From NCBI RefSeq assembly GCF_023015985.1, contig NZ_JALKAO010000002.1, positions 62,001 to 126,000 on the forward strand: a stretch of DNA of 64,000 bases. The letters run 5' to 3'. The DNA is from Marivita sp. S6314 (lineage in GTDB: Bacteria; Pseudomonadota; Alphaproteobacteria; Rhodobacterales; Rhodobacteraceae). The notes beneath the pieces were generated by a model. The model saw only the letters and a list, made by a program, of their open reading frames with translations, was not told the origin of the DNA and made no database searches. Every line of letters begins with the position of its first letter. Position 1 is the stretch's first letter. A program made the position numbers and the translations under genes. Of this stretch, positions 8,807 through 16,670 are shown one piece after another.

Positions 8807-8983
8807 TCAGTTTTGCAGATCTGCGGGACCCACCCGATCCATGATCAGGATCATCGTTTCAAGCAGTTCGGCTTCCTCGTCCGTCAGGGATTTGGTTTTG
8901 ACAACGGCCATCAGTTTTTGCCGTTCCTCCGGCCAACGATCAAAAAAATCAACAAGATCGAGAAACCCCTTACCTGATGCCAT
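8807..8983 (-). CDS. Small hypothetical protein (58 aa)
   Basis: An ATG-initiated frame preceded by AAAGG at about six bases encodes 58 residues beginning MASGKGFLDLVDFFDRWPEE and ending in an acidic, probably helical segment (SLTDEEAELLETMILIMDR). It is divergent from the regulator gene that starts at 9115, with an 8-bp perfect inverted repeat between the two. Charge pattern and amphipathic helices look protein-like, not random, but I do not recognise a family. It lies upstream of and in the same orientation as the PLP-enzyme operon, 168 bp away. Confidence 0.5.
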   Translation of the reverse strand: MASGKGFLDLVDFFDRWPEERQKLMAVVKTKSLTDEEAELLETMILIMDRVGPADLQN

Positions 8984-9020
8984 GTCACGCCTTTCCCGGT
9001 CCGATACACTGGTCTCAGGC

Positions 9021-9043
9021 TACCCGTCCGACGCCGACGGGTA
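9021..9043. promoter_or_regulatory. 8-bp perfect inverted repeat between divergent genes
   Basis: TACCCGTC and GACGGGTA flank a 7-nt spacer, located between the small ORF start (8983) and the regulator start (9115). The position suits an operator for the adjacent regulator or a cruciform; no T-run follows, so a terminator is less likely. Confidence 0.45.
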
Positions 9044-9114
9044 CTGTGAAATCAGTGTGAATCCCTTGGCGGAGCAAAGGCCCGGTGCTAGCGTTGACGT
9101 TAGGAAAGGCGCTC

Positions 9115-10755
9115 ATGCAAGCCAGTTTGGAAATCAATTTGTTCGGCACATGCTCGGTCCGGCTTAGCGGGGACGACCCTCTGGATGTGCGCGGCGCGAA
9201 ACACCGGGCGTTGATTTGCATGCTGGCCACCGCGCCGTTGGGGCGGCGGACCCGCACCTATCTGCAGAACACGCTGTGGGGGTATTCCGGATACGATTGC
9301 GGACATCAGAATTTGCGTCGTGCGCTGGCCGACCTGCGCAAACAGTTCGGTCGCGATTTCGATTTCTTCTTTCATACCACCAATTCCGACGTCGAACTGG
9401 ATCTCGAACATGTCCGGTTTGTCGGCGATGTGAACGCCGGCCTGTTTCTGGAAGATCTGAACGTCAAACAACGCGATTTCGAAGATTGGGTGGCCTCGAT
9501 CCGGGCAAATCCCGCGCAGATCGCAGCATTGCACCGCTCCCCTGCGGCAAGCGCTGTGCGCCGCCCGCGGCCCCGGGTTGTGGTTCTTCCCCTGAATTAT
9601 CTGGGGGATGATCCGGTCTTGCGTGCCTTGGGCGACTGGATTGGAGAACAGACCTGTCGCATCCTGTCGCGCTCAAAACTGTTGAGTGTGATCTCGCATC
9701 TGTCTGGCCGTGCGATGGTCCAGAACCCCATTGTCATTTCTGACGTGCGACAGACGCTGGATGTGGATTATCTGGCCAATGGCACGATCCGGCGGTCAGG
9801 CAAGGGTGTTGTCTGCGATATTGATTTTATCGCTGCGGCAACCGGTCAGGTGCTCTGGACCCGGGAGCTGTATCTTGAGGATGCGAACCATCTCGACAAA
9901 CTCAACGAGTCCCTCAATGCGATTGCCTTTTCCATCGCTCGGTCCATCGCCCATTCGGCAGTGGCCGCCGTGCAGGCGCAGCAAATGGATGATATCGAGG
10001 ATCACAACCTGACCATCGCCGGGGCGACCCTGATGCACCGGCGCACGTTGCGCGATTTCCTGAAGTCCCGCGATTATCTGATCGAGGCGCAAACGCGCAT
10101 GGACGGGATTGCCGAACCTTTGACGTGGCTTGGCAAATGGTACGTGCTGAACGTGATGAAAGGCTATTCGCTTGACCGTGCGCGCGACGCGCAGATGGCC
10201 GTTGAGTGTTGCGCCCGCGCGCTCGACATTGACCCGGAATCCAGCCTCGCCCTGACAATTGACGGGTTCGTTCACACGATCCTAGACCACAACGTCGAAA
10301 CGGCAGAGCGACGGTTTGATACGGCCCTTCAGATCAACCCCAATGAAAGCCTTGCCTGGCTGTTGAAAGGATCGCTCAAGGCATTTACCGATGACGGCGC
10401 GGCGGCAGTTGATGCCACCACCCGCGCGCGCCGGTTGTCGCCGATTGATCCGTTTGGGTACTACTATGACAGTCTCGCCAGCACCGCGCATCTGGCGGCC
10501 GAGAATTACCAGAACGCGCTGGATTACGCCGACAAGTCCCTGCGCACAAATGATCGCCACTTGTCGACACACCGCGCCCGCATCGTTGCTTTGCACCATT
10601 TGGGACGCGGCGAAGACGCGCGCAAAGCGGCGCAGATGTTGATGAAGAATTTCCCCACATTCAGCCTTGCGCAATATCGCAAGAGCCACCCGGCCACCAA
10701 TTACAAGCTTGGACAACAGGCCATTGCGGCCCTGTCTGCATCCGGGATCGACTAA
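9115..10755 (+). CDS. Transcriptional regulator: winged-helix (OmpR/BTAD-like) + TolB-like + TPR
   Basis: ATG 9115 follows AGGAAAGG at good spacing, giving 546 residues. Residues ~1-95 form an OmpR/SARP-type winged helix (LEINLFGTCSVRL..., VRGAKHRALICMLA, NLRRALADLRKQFG). Residues ~155-290 match the TolB-like module found in CadC/adenylate-cyclase-type regulators (VVVLPLNYLGDDPVLRALGD, GTIRRSGKGVVCDIDFI, TGQVLWTRELY). The rest is tetratricopeptide-like helices (for example ALDIDPESSLALTIDG, ALQINPNESLAWLLKG). No transmembrane segment is seen, so it is cytoplasmic. It lies 24 bp upstream of the GGI-repeat gene on the same strand and probably controls that cassette. Confidence 0.8.
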   Translation: MQASLEINLFGTCSVRLSGDDPLDVRGAKHRALICMLATAPLGRRTRTYLQNTLWGYSGYDCGHQNLRRALADLRKQFGRDFDFFFHTTNSDVELDLEHVRFVGDVNAGLFLEDLNVKQRDFEDWVASIRANPAQIAALHRSPAASAVRRPRPRVVVLPLNYLGDDPVLRALGDWIGEQTCRILSRSKLLSVISHLSGRAMVQNPIVISDVRQTLDVDYLANGTIRRSGKGVVCDIDFIAAATGQVLWTRELYLEDANHLDKLNESLNAIAFSIARSIAHSAVAAVQAQQMDDIEDHNLTIAGATLMHRRTLRDFLKSRDYLIEAQTRMDGIAEPLTWLGKWYVLNVMKGYSLDRARDAQMAVECCARALDIDPESSLALTIDGFVHTILDHNVETAERRFDTALQINPNESLAWLLKGSLKAFTDDGAAAVDATTRARRLSPIDPFGYYYDSLASTAHLAAENYQNALDYADKSLRTNDRHLSTHRARIVALHHLGRGEDARKAAQMLMKNFPTFSLAQYRKSHPATNYKLGQQAIAALSASGID

Positions 10756-10779
10756 CAGCTCAACTCAAAAGGACATTAT

Positions 10780-11895
10780 ATGGCACAGTACGGCGGGATC
10801 GGCGGCATTGGGGGAATTGGCGGCATCGGAGGGATCGGCGGTATTGGTGGCATCGGAGGCATAGGCGGGATAGGCGGGATCGGGGGTTTCACCGGTCTGG
10901 GCGGTTTCCTGGGCGCAGAAGACACCGGCGGATATGACGGCACCACAACCTACGGGCTGCAAACCACGGCGGACGGCCTGCAACACCTCAACAGCACGGG
11001 CCCGGCCCCGGCTGGGACGGCACTGCCCTTCAATGACACGTCGAACAACGACCGGTGGGCCAGTTGGGTCCGGGGCTCATTATACCTGTCAGAGTTCCTG
11101 ACCTGCATCGGCTATGAAGCGGTAAAAAGCGCACACGAGAAATCCGTGCGCCTGACGTTCGGGGGCGACGCGCTGGCCCATATCGTGCTGCCCGGCAATG
11201 ATCTGTTGGCCAGCCAATGCACCCTGGTCAGGAATTACGCCGACCTGCGCGCCGACCGCACCGCAGAAATCACGTCGCAGCTTGGCTTCCCAACCGAATA
11301 CTTCGCGATGATCCTCGGGATGCATCTGGGTCAGCACAAGAATACGTTCGAACTGATCACGGCGACGCAGGTGATGGCCGCGCATGTCGCAATGATCGTG
11401 AAACACGCCCTGGCCGTTCGCCGCCCGGACCAGATTGACGGACGCATCCTGCCGATGATCCCGACGCCGGGCCATGGCAGTTTCCCATCCGCCCATGCAA
11501 CCGAAGCCTACGCTGTTGCCACGCTGTTATCTGGGTTGGCCACCGAATGGGGCGGATTTAACGATCTGGACAACAGGCTGGCGATGTTGCGCGGTCTGGC
11601 GGAACGCATCACGGTCAACCGCACCGTTGCGGGCGTCCACTATCCGATTGACAGCTGGGCCGGGGCCAGCCTCGGCGTGGCGCTTGGCCAAGTGATCCTG
11701 AAAATGTGCGGTCACAGTGCCACGGTCGCGCAAGCCATCAAGTACGAGCCTGCCGACCACGATTTCAACGACTACGATCTGGTGCATTCCGCGTCGGACA
11801 AGGGCGTGCAGATCACCGGCACCGTGAACGTCCCGAAGACCGATCATTTCAGCTGGATCTGGAAAAAAGCGTTAAAAGACACGCAGAGCGTGTGA
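10780..11895 (+). CDS. PAP2 / vanadium-haloperoxidase-fold protein with N-terminal Gly-Gly-Ile repeats
   Basis: 371 residues. After MAQY come ten consecutive GGI triplets (residues 5-34), then a Gly/Phe/Leu stretch (GGFTGLGGF). The C-terminal half carries all three PAP2 signatures: K208-x6-R215-P216, P236-S-A-H239 in GSFPSAHATEAY, and R281-x5-H287-x3-D291 in NRTVAGVHYPID. The family holds acid phosphatases, lipid phosphatases and vanadium haloperoxidases. Absence of a hydrophobic multi-span pattern and of a signal peptide makes a soluble haloperoxidase- or phosphatase-like enzyme more likely than membrane PAP2. An AAAGGA sits before the ATG. The stop is followed two bases later by the S8 peptidase start, implying coupled translation. 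Function unknown. Confidence 0.8.
   Translation: MAQYGGIGGIGGIGGIGGIGGIGGIGGIGGIGGIGGFTGLGGFLGAEDTGGYDGTTTYGLQTTADGLQHLNSTGPAPAGTALPFNDTSNNDRWASWVRGSLYLSEFLTCIGYEAVKSAHEKSVRLTFGGDALAHIVLPGNDLLASQCTLVRNYADLRADRTAEITSQLGFPTEYFAMILGMHLGQHKNTFELITATQVMAAHVAMIVKHALAVRRPDQIDGRILPMIPTPGHGSFPSAHATEAYAVATLLSGLATEWGGFNDLDNRLAMLRGLAERITVNRTVAGVHYPIDSWAGASLGVALGQVILKMCGHSATVAQAIKYEPADHDFNDYDLVHSASDKGVQITGTVNVPKTDHFSWIWKKALKDTQSV
10792..10881 (+). repeat. In-frame 9-bp repeat x10 encoding (Gly-Gly-Ile)10
   Basis: Ten tandem 9-mers encode GGI, and an eleventh unit diverges to GGF. Synonymous positions vary between units (GGC/GGG/GGA/GGT for Gly and ATC/ATT/ATA for Ile), so the protein repeat is kept while the DNA repeat has drifted. 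Confidence 0.95.
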
Positions 11896-11897
11896 TC

Positions 11898-14021
11898 ATG
11901 GCACATGTTGAGCAACACTGCATTGACCGCTACGCTGGCCCCTACGAACGATGGGTGTTCACCAAGGAACTGGGCCGCCCCTACGCATTCCCACTGATCG
12001 CGCGGGGACCGTCCAAGCGCTACACCGCCTTGATGGAGGGCGGCGCGGTGTCCGCGCTGAACGGCGTGGTAAACGTGCGCGTGCCGCCCCTGTGGGAGCC
12101 CGACAAAACGACCCGACACATCACACCGTTTGTCTTTGAAGACGACGCACCGCAGAACGATACGGACGCACACGAAGACACCAGCCTTGCGCGCTGTCTG
12201 GGGTCGCTGCGCACGTGCATGGCAGCGTCACAAGACGCCGCATCCACCCTGCCCGCCCGGTTTCGCGTCAACTTTCCGGTGGTGGATGAAACCTGGGTCC
12301 AGAACTACGATCCGGACGGCACAAATACATCTTGGTCCAAACCGCTGACACAGCCCAAAGCAATCATTGCGGTCATTGATGACGGCCTCCCCTTTGCGCA
12401 TCGCGCCTTTCTTGACAGCCACGGACACAGCCGGATGAGCTATTGCTGGCTGCAATCGGGCATCGCGGCGGATACGGCAAACGTGCCGTTCGGACGTGAA
12501 TACACCAACGCTGAAATCGACCAGTTGCGCCGCACATATGGTCGGGACGAAACCGCGCTGTATCGCGCGGCGGCCGCCATCGATTCAGGCGTTTCCGAAC
12601 TGGGGGATCACTTGCGTCGGAGCGCCACCCACGGGTCGCACATCCTTGGCCTTGCAGCCGGGAATGACAGCCTGTTTCTGGATCACATTTTGGGTGATGA
12701 CATCCAGATCATTGCGGTGCAGTTGCCCAATACGATTGCCTGGGACACGTCCGGGTTTGGCAAAGAGATGTATATGCTGTCGGCCATGCACTACGTTTTT
12801 GAGCGTGCCAGCCGAATTGCCTGCGCGTTTGGCATCGGCGAACTCCCTCTGATCCTGAATTTCTCCTATGGCTGGAGCGCAGGCCGCCACGATGGCGCGT
12901 CCGAAATGGAGATCGCGGTGCGCGATTTGCTTGACGCGCGGCAGGCCATACAACCGGTGACAGAAATCGTCATGCCCACGGGCAATAACTTCGCATCTGA
13001 CATGCACGCCCGGATGGACGAAACATCGTTTCATGATCACAGTGCGCGGATCCATTGGCAGATCCAGCCGGATGACCAGACTTCGAGCTATCTGGAACTG
13101 TGGTTTCCTGCAGGGTTTGATCCGTCCGATTACCATCTGTCTCTGACCCCTCCGGCTGGCACGTCACTGGACCAACCGGTCGACATCGCCTTTGTGGCGG
13201 ATCCCGCTCTCGACGATGACGGCGATCCGCGCCGCTTTGTCGAGGTGATATCAGGCGGCAAGATCATCGGTCAGATGTCAGTCGACAAACACCGCCGCGA
13301 CCGATGGCGCGGCATGATCGCGGTGATCCCGACCGTCTACACCCGCCATCAGGACCGGCGGTTGGCATCCGGGGCCTGGACCGTCACTCTGTCGCGCTCA
13401 GAGAACGCGATGCCCCTGAGTGACGATCAGGATATCCTGATCTGGGTGCAGCGCGATGATGACCCAAGCGATCTGAAATCCAACGGACGGCAAAGCTACC
13501 TGGTCGAAATTCAGGACGCTGCCGTGCTCTTACCTAAACCGCCGCAATCACCGGTTCAGGACATCCCGGAAAATATTGCACAAGTCGCCGGATATGGCGC
13601 TCTGAATGCTGTGGCGTCCACGCCAAGCACAACCCGTGTGGCCGGCTACACCGCGCAAACCGGACGCATATCCCCCTATTCCGGGGCGGGCGGTCTGCGT
13701 ACACGGGTCGATGGCACGGTCGAGGTCTGGGGCGCGCAGGCAGATCTTACCGCAGTTTCGGATCACAGCCCCACTCTACCGGGAATTTCCTCAATCGGAG
13801 TGCTGTCGGGTGCCCGCGCCCGTCTGGTGGGCACCAGTTGCGCCGCACCCAGCGCCGCGCGGATCATGGTGTGCAATGCCGCCGCCGGTCGGGACGTGTT
13901 TGACGGGTTCGGTGATCCGCTGGACTTGTATCGCACGGAGTCTTCGTCTCCTTCGGTCGAATCCCAGCACAAGGCCCGTGTCGGTCATCGCACCGCGCCG
14001 CCGGTGTCCAAGGGCGGTTGA
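11898..14021 (+). CDS. S8 subtilisin-like serine peptidase, no signal peptide
   Basis: 707 residues from ATG 11898, two bases after the upstream stop. The catalytic triad is intact: Asp161 in IAVIDDGLPF, His245 in ATHGSHILGLAAG, Ser647 in GTSCAAPSAAR; the oxyanion Asn is N363 in MPTGNNF. About 400 residues separate His and Ser, much longer than in minimal subtilisins, with a beta-rich insert (residues ~380-560). I see no signal peptide or transmembrane helix, so the enzyme is cytoplasmic or exported by an unconventional route. The N-terminal ~140 residues could be a prodomain. Coupling to the GGI/PAP2 gene suggests that protein, or its repeat tail, as a partner or substrate; this is inference. 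Confidence 0.85.
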   Translation: MAHVEQHCIDRYAGPYERWVFTKELGRPYAFPLIARGPSKRYTALMEGGAVSALNGVVNVRVPPLWEPDKTTRHITPFVFEDDAPQNDTDAHEDTSLARCLGSLRTCMAASQDAASTLPARFRVNFPVVDETWVQNYDPDGTNTSWSKPLTQPKAIIAVIDDGLPFAHRAFLDSHGHSRMSYCWLQSGIAADTANVPFGREYTNAEIDQLRRTYGRDETALYRAAAAIDSGVSELGDHLRRSATHGSHILGLAAGNDSLFLDHILGDDIQIIAVQLPNTIAWDTSGFGKEMYMLSAMHYVFERASRIACAFGIGELPLILNFSYGWSAGRHDGASEMEIAVRDLLDARQAIQPVTEIVMPTGNNFASDMHARMDETSFHDHSARIHWQIQPDDQTSSYLELWFPAGFDPSDYHLSLTPPAGTSLDQPVDIAFVADPALDDDGDPRRFVEVISGGKIIGQMSVDKHRRDRWRGMIAVIPTVYTRHQDRRLASGAWTVTLSRSENAMPLSDDQDILIWVQRDDDPSDLKSNGRQSYLVEIQDAAVLLPKPPQSPVQDIPENIAQVAGYGALNAVASTPSTTRVAGYTAQTGRISPYSGAGGLRTRVDGTVEVWGAQADLTAVSDHSPTLPGISSIGVLSGARARLVGTSCAAPSAARIMVCNAAAGRDVFDGFGDPLDLYRTESSSPSVESQHKARVGHRTAPPVSKGG

Positions 14022-14061
14022 TGGGGACCGCCTTTGCGATAAGCAGCCCCGCTTTGAGATC

Positions 14062-14097
14062 GTCAGCGCGCTTGGATTTGCAGCCAAGCGCGCTGAC
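14062..14097. terminator. 14-bp perfect hairpin between convergent genes
   Basis: GTCAGCGCGCTTGG and its exact complement CCAAGCGCGCTGAC flank an 8-nt loop, placed between the convergent S8 peptidase and glycosyltransferase genes and ending four bases before the latter's stop. No T-run follows, but position and stem strength favour a bidirectional transcription barrier. Confidence 0.7.
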
Positions 14098-14100
14098 ATC

Positions 14101-16623
14101 TCAGCCAGCTTTTGCCTTCTTCAACGACTTCTCCAGGTGCCGACGAACAACATGACGATACCGGGAATCCTGCCCCAGATTTGCCAACAGGCCCGCGATT
14201 TCATCGAAACTGGTGTCGTCAAACTCCTGCTCTTTGAAGGCGCGCATCGCATGGCTGATCGCCCGCTCGTAGCCTGCGATCGTGTTTTCCGGCGCAAACA
14301 TGTCCTGCGCGATGGTTGCCGCCGCGGTGCGCGTCGCCCTTTGATCACAGTCGAACAATGTCCATGCCAGACCGTCGGCAAGATCATCGGTGTCAAACGC
14401 CCGGGCGGTGTATCCATTGACCTTGTGATGGATAAAACAAGCCAGACCGCTGGTTTTGAAACAGGTTACCGGCGTGCCGTTGCGAATGGCGTCAGACGCG
14501 ATCACGGACAGCGATTCCTGAAGCGACGGGACAAGACACACATCCGCCGCCTTGTAGATTTTCGCTTTCTGCTCTTCATCCGAAATGAACCCCAGGGGGA
14601 CGACCTTGAACGGAAGCGCCAAGTCCGACAGCGCGTTCTTGTCGACACTCCCAAGTATCGCGACACAGATATCCGCCCGGTCGGCATGTGACACCGCCAG
14701 TTTTGCCAGCGCCTGTGCGGCCAGAGAAAACCCTTTTCGCTTGTTTGACGCCTTGTGCACCGCAAGCAGAATGACCTTGGTCTGCGGGTCGATGCCAAGC
14801 TCTTCGCGGCACGTTGCCCGTGGCGGCACAGATGCAGTGGGGATCGGGTTGTTTACGGTAAAGATCGCATGGTCCCGCGTCAAAGGCGCATCCCGAAGCA
14901 TCTGTGAAATCCACTCCGATATGCCGCAAAACACGATGTCCGGACGTCGTCGGTAAACCATCTGGCGCAACATGTAAGAGGCCGAAACCTTTGAGTTTTC
15001 CCGCTTGTCGATCACAGACGGGCAATCTCCACATCCCAGCTTGAACTGGTCGCAGGTCAGCGAGGCCAGAAACTCTTTCTGATGGTCGGGGTATTCATCA
15101 ATTTGTGTGTCATCGAGCTTGAACAAACACCCGCCGGTATGCAGCCAATTGTCCCGCGCTATCCAGACGATCGGAAACTTCAGTTTCAGCAAGTCTGGAA
15201 TGGTCAGAATGCTTCGGTCGATTGCGCCCATCACGATGCAGTCGGGGCGATAGCGCGTGACATCCTCGACCACATTTTCGGAAATACTGGTGCTGCCCAG
15301 GGACACCCAGGTGGGCAGATGTACGCCCTTGATTGGCTGATCACTCGATTCCGTTCCAACAACCGGATAATCATCAAGCGAAAACGTCCGAATGTCATAC
15401 CCGCGTGATTTGAACAGGTCTCTGAGCCGGGAAGACGAGGCCGCCGCCCCGGCACCGCGTTTGACATTGAAACTGGTGCCGATCATGGCAATGCGCAGCG
15501 GTTTGGTTTGCCCGCTTGTTGGCAAGCTGATCACGTTCGACCGAGGAGCCCGATGCGCCCCTTCAACCAACCGCGCCTGTTGAAACGGGGTTTTTACCGG
15601 CTTGGGCTTGGGTTTGTTCGGCAAATACGTGTCGACCCAGTTAATCGGGTCAAACTGAGTTTCGCTCAACAGCACGGCGGCGTCTTTCAACTGTCGCCGC
15701 AGAATGTGATTTTCGTTCGCCAGCAACGTGGCACTGTGCACATTCGTCAGACTGTTCGCGGCGTCCGACTTTCCGTAGAAAAACGTGTCCGTGTCCGTGC
15801 AGATCGTACATTTGTCGGTTTCCAAAGCAATGTCACAGGCCTGACGATGATTGCTTTCAACAAAGAGAATATCGTCACGCCCGGCAAAGACGCTTGCCTT
15901 GAACGGCGCATGCGCTTTCAGGCGCCGCCGTTCTTCGGCTGACGGCAAGTCCAGCATGATCAGCTCTTTATAGGCGACCCCATGCGCGTCGAGCCATTCA
16001 ACCGTTGGCGCGCGGTATTTCTCAAGCCGGGACGTGACAATGGCGCTGATCTGTTTTTGCGGGATGAACAGCGGCTGCGCCGTGCGCAGAAACTCCAGAT
16101 AGCGCGGTCCGTCGTCATTGTCTTCGGCGGTGGGATCGACGCACAAGACGCCGTCCATATCAAAACACGCGCTTTCGGCGATGATGTGGTTCCGGTAATT
16201 CCACTGGAACACCCGAGGCTGCGCAATCCGGTCAAGCACCACATGCCTGGGGGCGTTCTTTGTCCGGTCCGGCAGGCCGAAAATGGCGCAGAAGGTGACA
16301 TCGAAATCCTGCTCCAACGTGCCCAACCGCCGCTGCACGCGGCGAAACTCTGCGCCGGTATTGACCGAGTCGTCGACAATCAGCACCTTTTGGATTTCTG
16401 CCAGTGACCGATCCGACTGCGCCCTGCGGCCCTTTCGCCGCGATTGGGTGAAGAGAAACGAATCCAGATCTAGAAAGGTGACGTTCTTGATCGTGGCGAT
16501 CATGGTGGCTGGCACTATGCCCGATTTCGGGATGCCCACCACGTAGTCGACATCCGGAAGGTGATGAATGTTCTCCGAAATGATCCGGGACATATCGGCA
16601 TAGGAGCGATAACTCAGCGTCAT
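14101..16623 (-). CDS. Trifunctional fusion: phosphoribosyltransferase-like + HAD-like + GT4 glycosyltransferase
   Basis: 840 residues with three recognisable modules. Residues ~1-130 are a type I phosphoribosyltransferase fold with the PRPP loop KVLIVDDSVNTGAEF (about 79-93). Residues ~150-290 start with the HAD nucleophile motif FDMDGVLC (Asp155, Asp157). Residues ~380-825 resemble GT-B family 4 glycosyltransferases: an N-terminal Rossmann half with WLHTGGCLF and CGDCPS cysteines, and a C-terminal half with LLAVHKASNKRKGF, FISDEEQKAKIYKAADVCLVPSLQES and the E-x7-E-like region ESLSVIASDAIRNGTPV. A proline/lysine linker separates HAD and GT. Probably cytoplasmic, building a surface glycan or modifying a nucleotide-linked sugar. 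The FkbM gene 47 bp upstream is likely co-transcribed. Confidence 0.8.
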   Translation of the reverse strand: MTLSYRSYADMSRIISENIHHLPDVDYVVGIPKSGIVPATMIATIKNVTFLDLDSFLFTQSRRKGRRAQSDRSLAEIQKVLIVDDSVNTGAEFRRVQRRLGTLEQDFDVTFCAIFGLPDRTKNAPRHVVLDRIAQPRVFQWNYRNHIIAESACFDMDGVLCVDPTAEDNDDGPRYLEFLRTAQPLFIPQKQISAIVTSRLEKYRAPTVEWLDAHGVAYKELIMLDLPSAEERRRLKAHAPFKASVFAGRDDILFVESNHRQACDIALETDKCTICTDTDTFFYGKSDAANSLTNVHSATLLANENHILRRQLKDAAVLLSETQFDPINWVDTYLPNKPKPKPVKTPFQQARLVEGAHRAPRSNVISLPTSGQTKPLRIAMIGTSFNVKRGAGAAASSSRLRDLFKSRGYDIRTFSLDDYPVVGTESSDQPIKGVHLPTWVSLGSTSISENVVEDVTRYRPDCIVMGAIDRSILTIPDLLKLKFPIVWIARDNWLHTGGCLFKLDDTQIDEYPDHQKEFLASLTCDQFKLGCGDCPSVIDKRENSKVSASYMLRQMVYRRRPDIVFCGISEWISQMLRDAPLTRDHAIFTVNNPIPTASVPPRATCREELGIDPQTKVILLAVHKASNKRKGFSLAAQALAKLAVSHADRADICVAILGSVDKNALSDLALPFKVVPLGFISDEEQKAKIYKAADVCLVPSLQESLSVIASDAIRNGTPVTCFKTSGLACFIHHKVNGYTARAFDTDDLADGLAWTLFDCDQRATRTAAATIAQDMFAPENTIAGYERAISHAMRAFKEQEFDDTSFDEIAGLLANLGQDSRYRHVVRRHLEKSLKKAKAG

Positions 16624-16670
16624 TGTGAAAATCCGATTTCAAAGGGAAAGAAGCGGGGTGGAAGCCGTCA

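Noticed and set aside
10792-10881. Tandem nine-base repeats as a CRISPR-like or assembly artefact
   Set aside because: Units are in frame, encode GGI without spacers, and differ at synonymous positions, which an assembly duplication would not.
10780-11895. Membrane-bound lipid PAP2 phosphatase
   Set aside because: The sequence lacks the six hydrophobic spans of membrane PAP2; the soluble haloperoxidase/acid-phosphatase type fits better.
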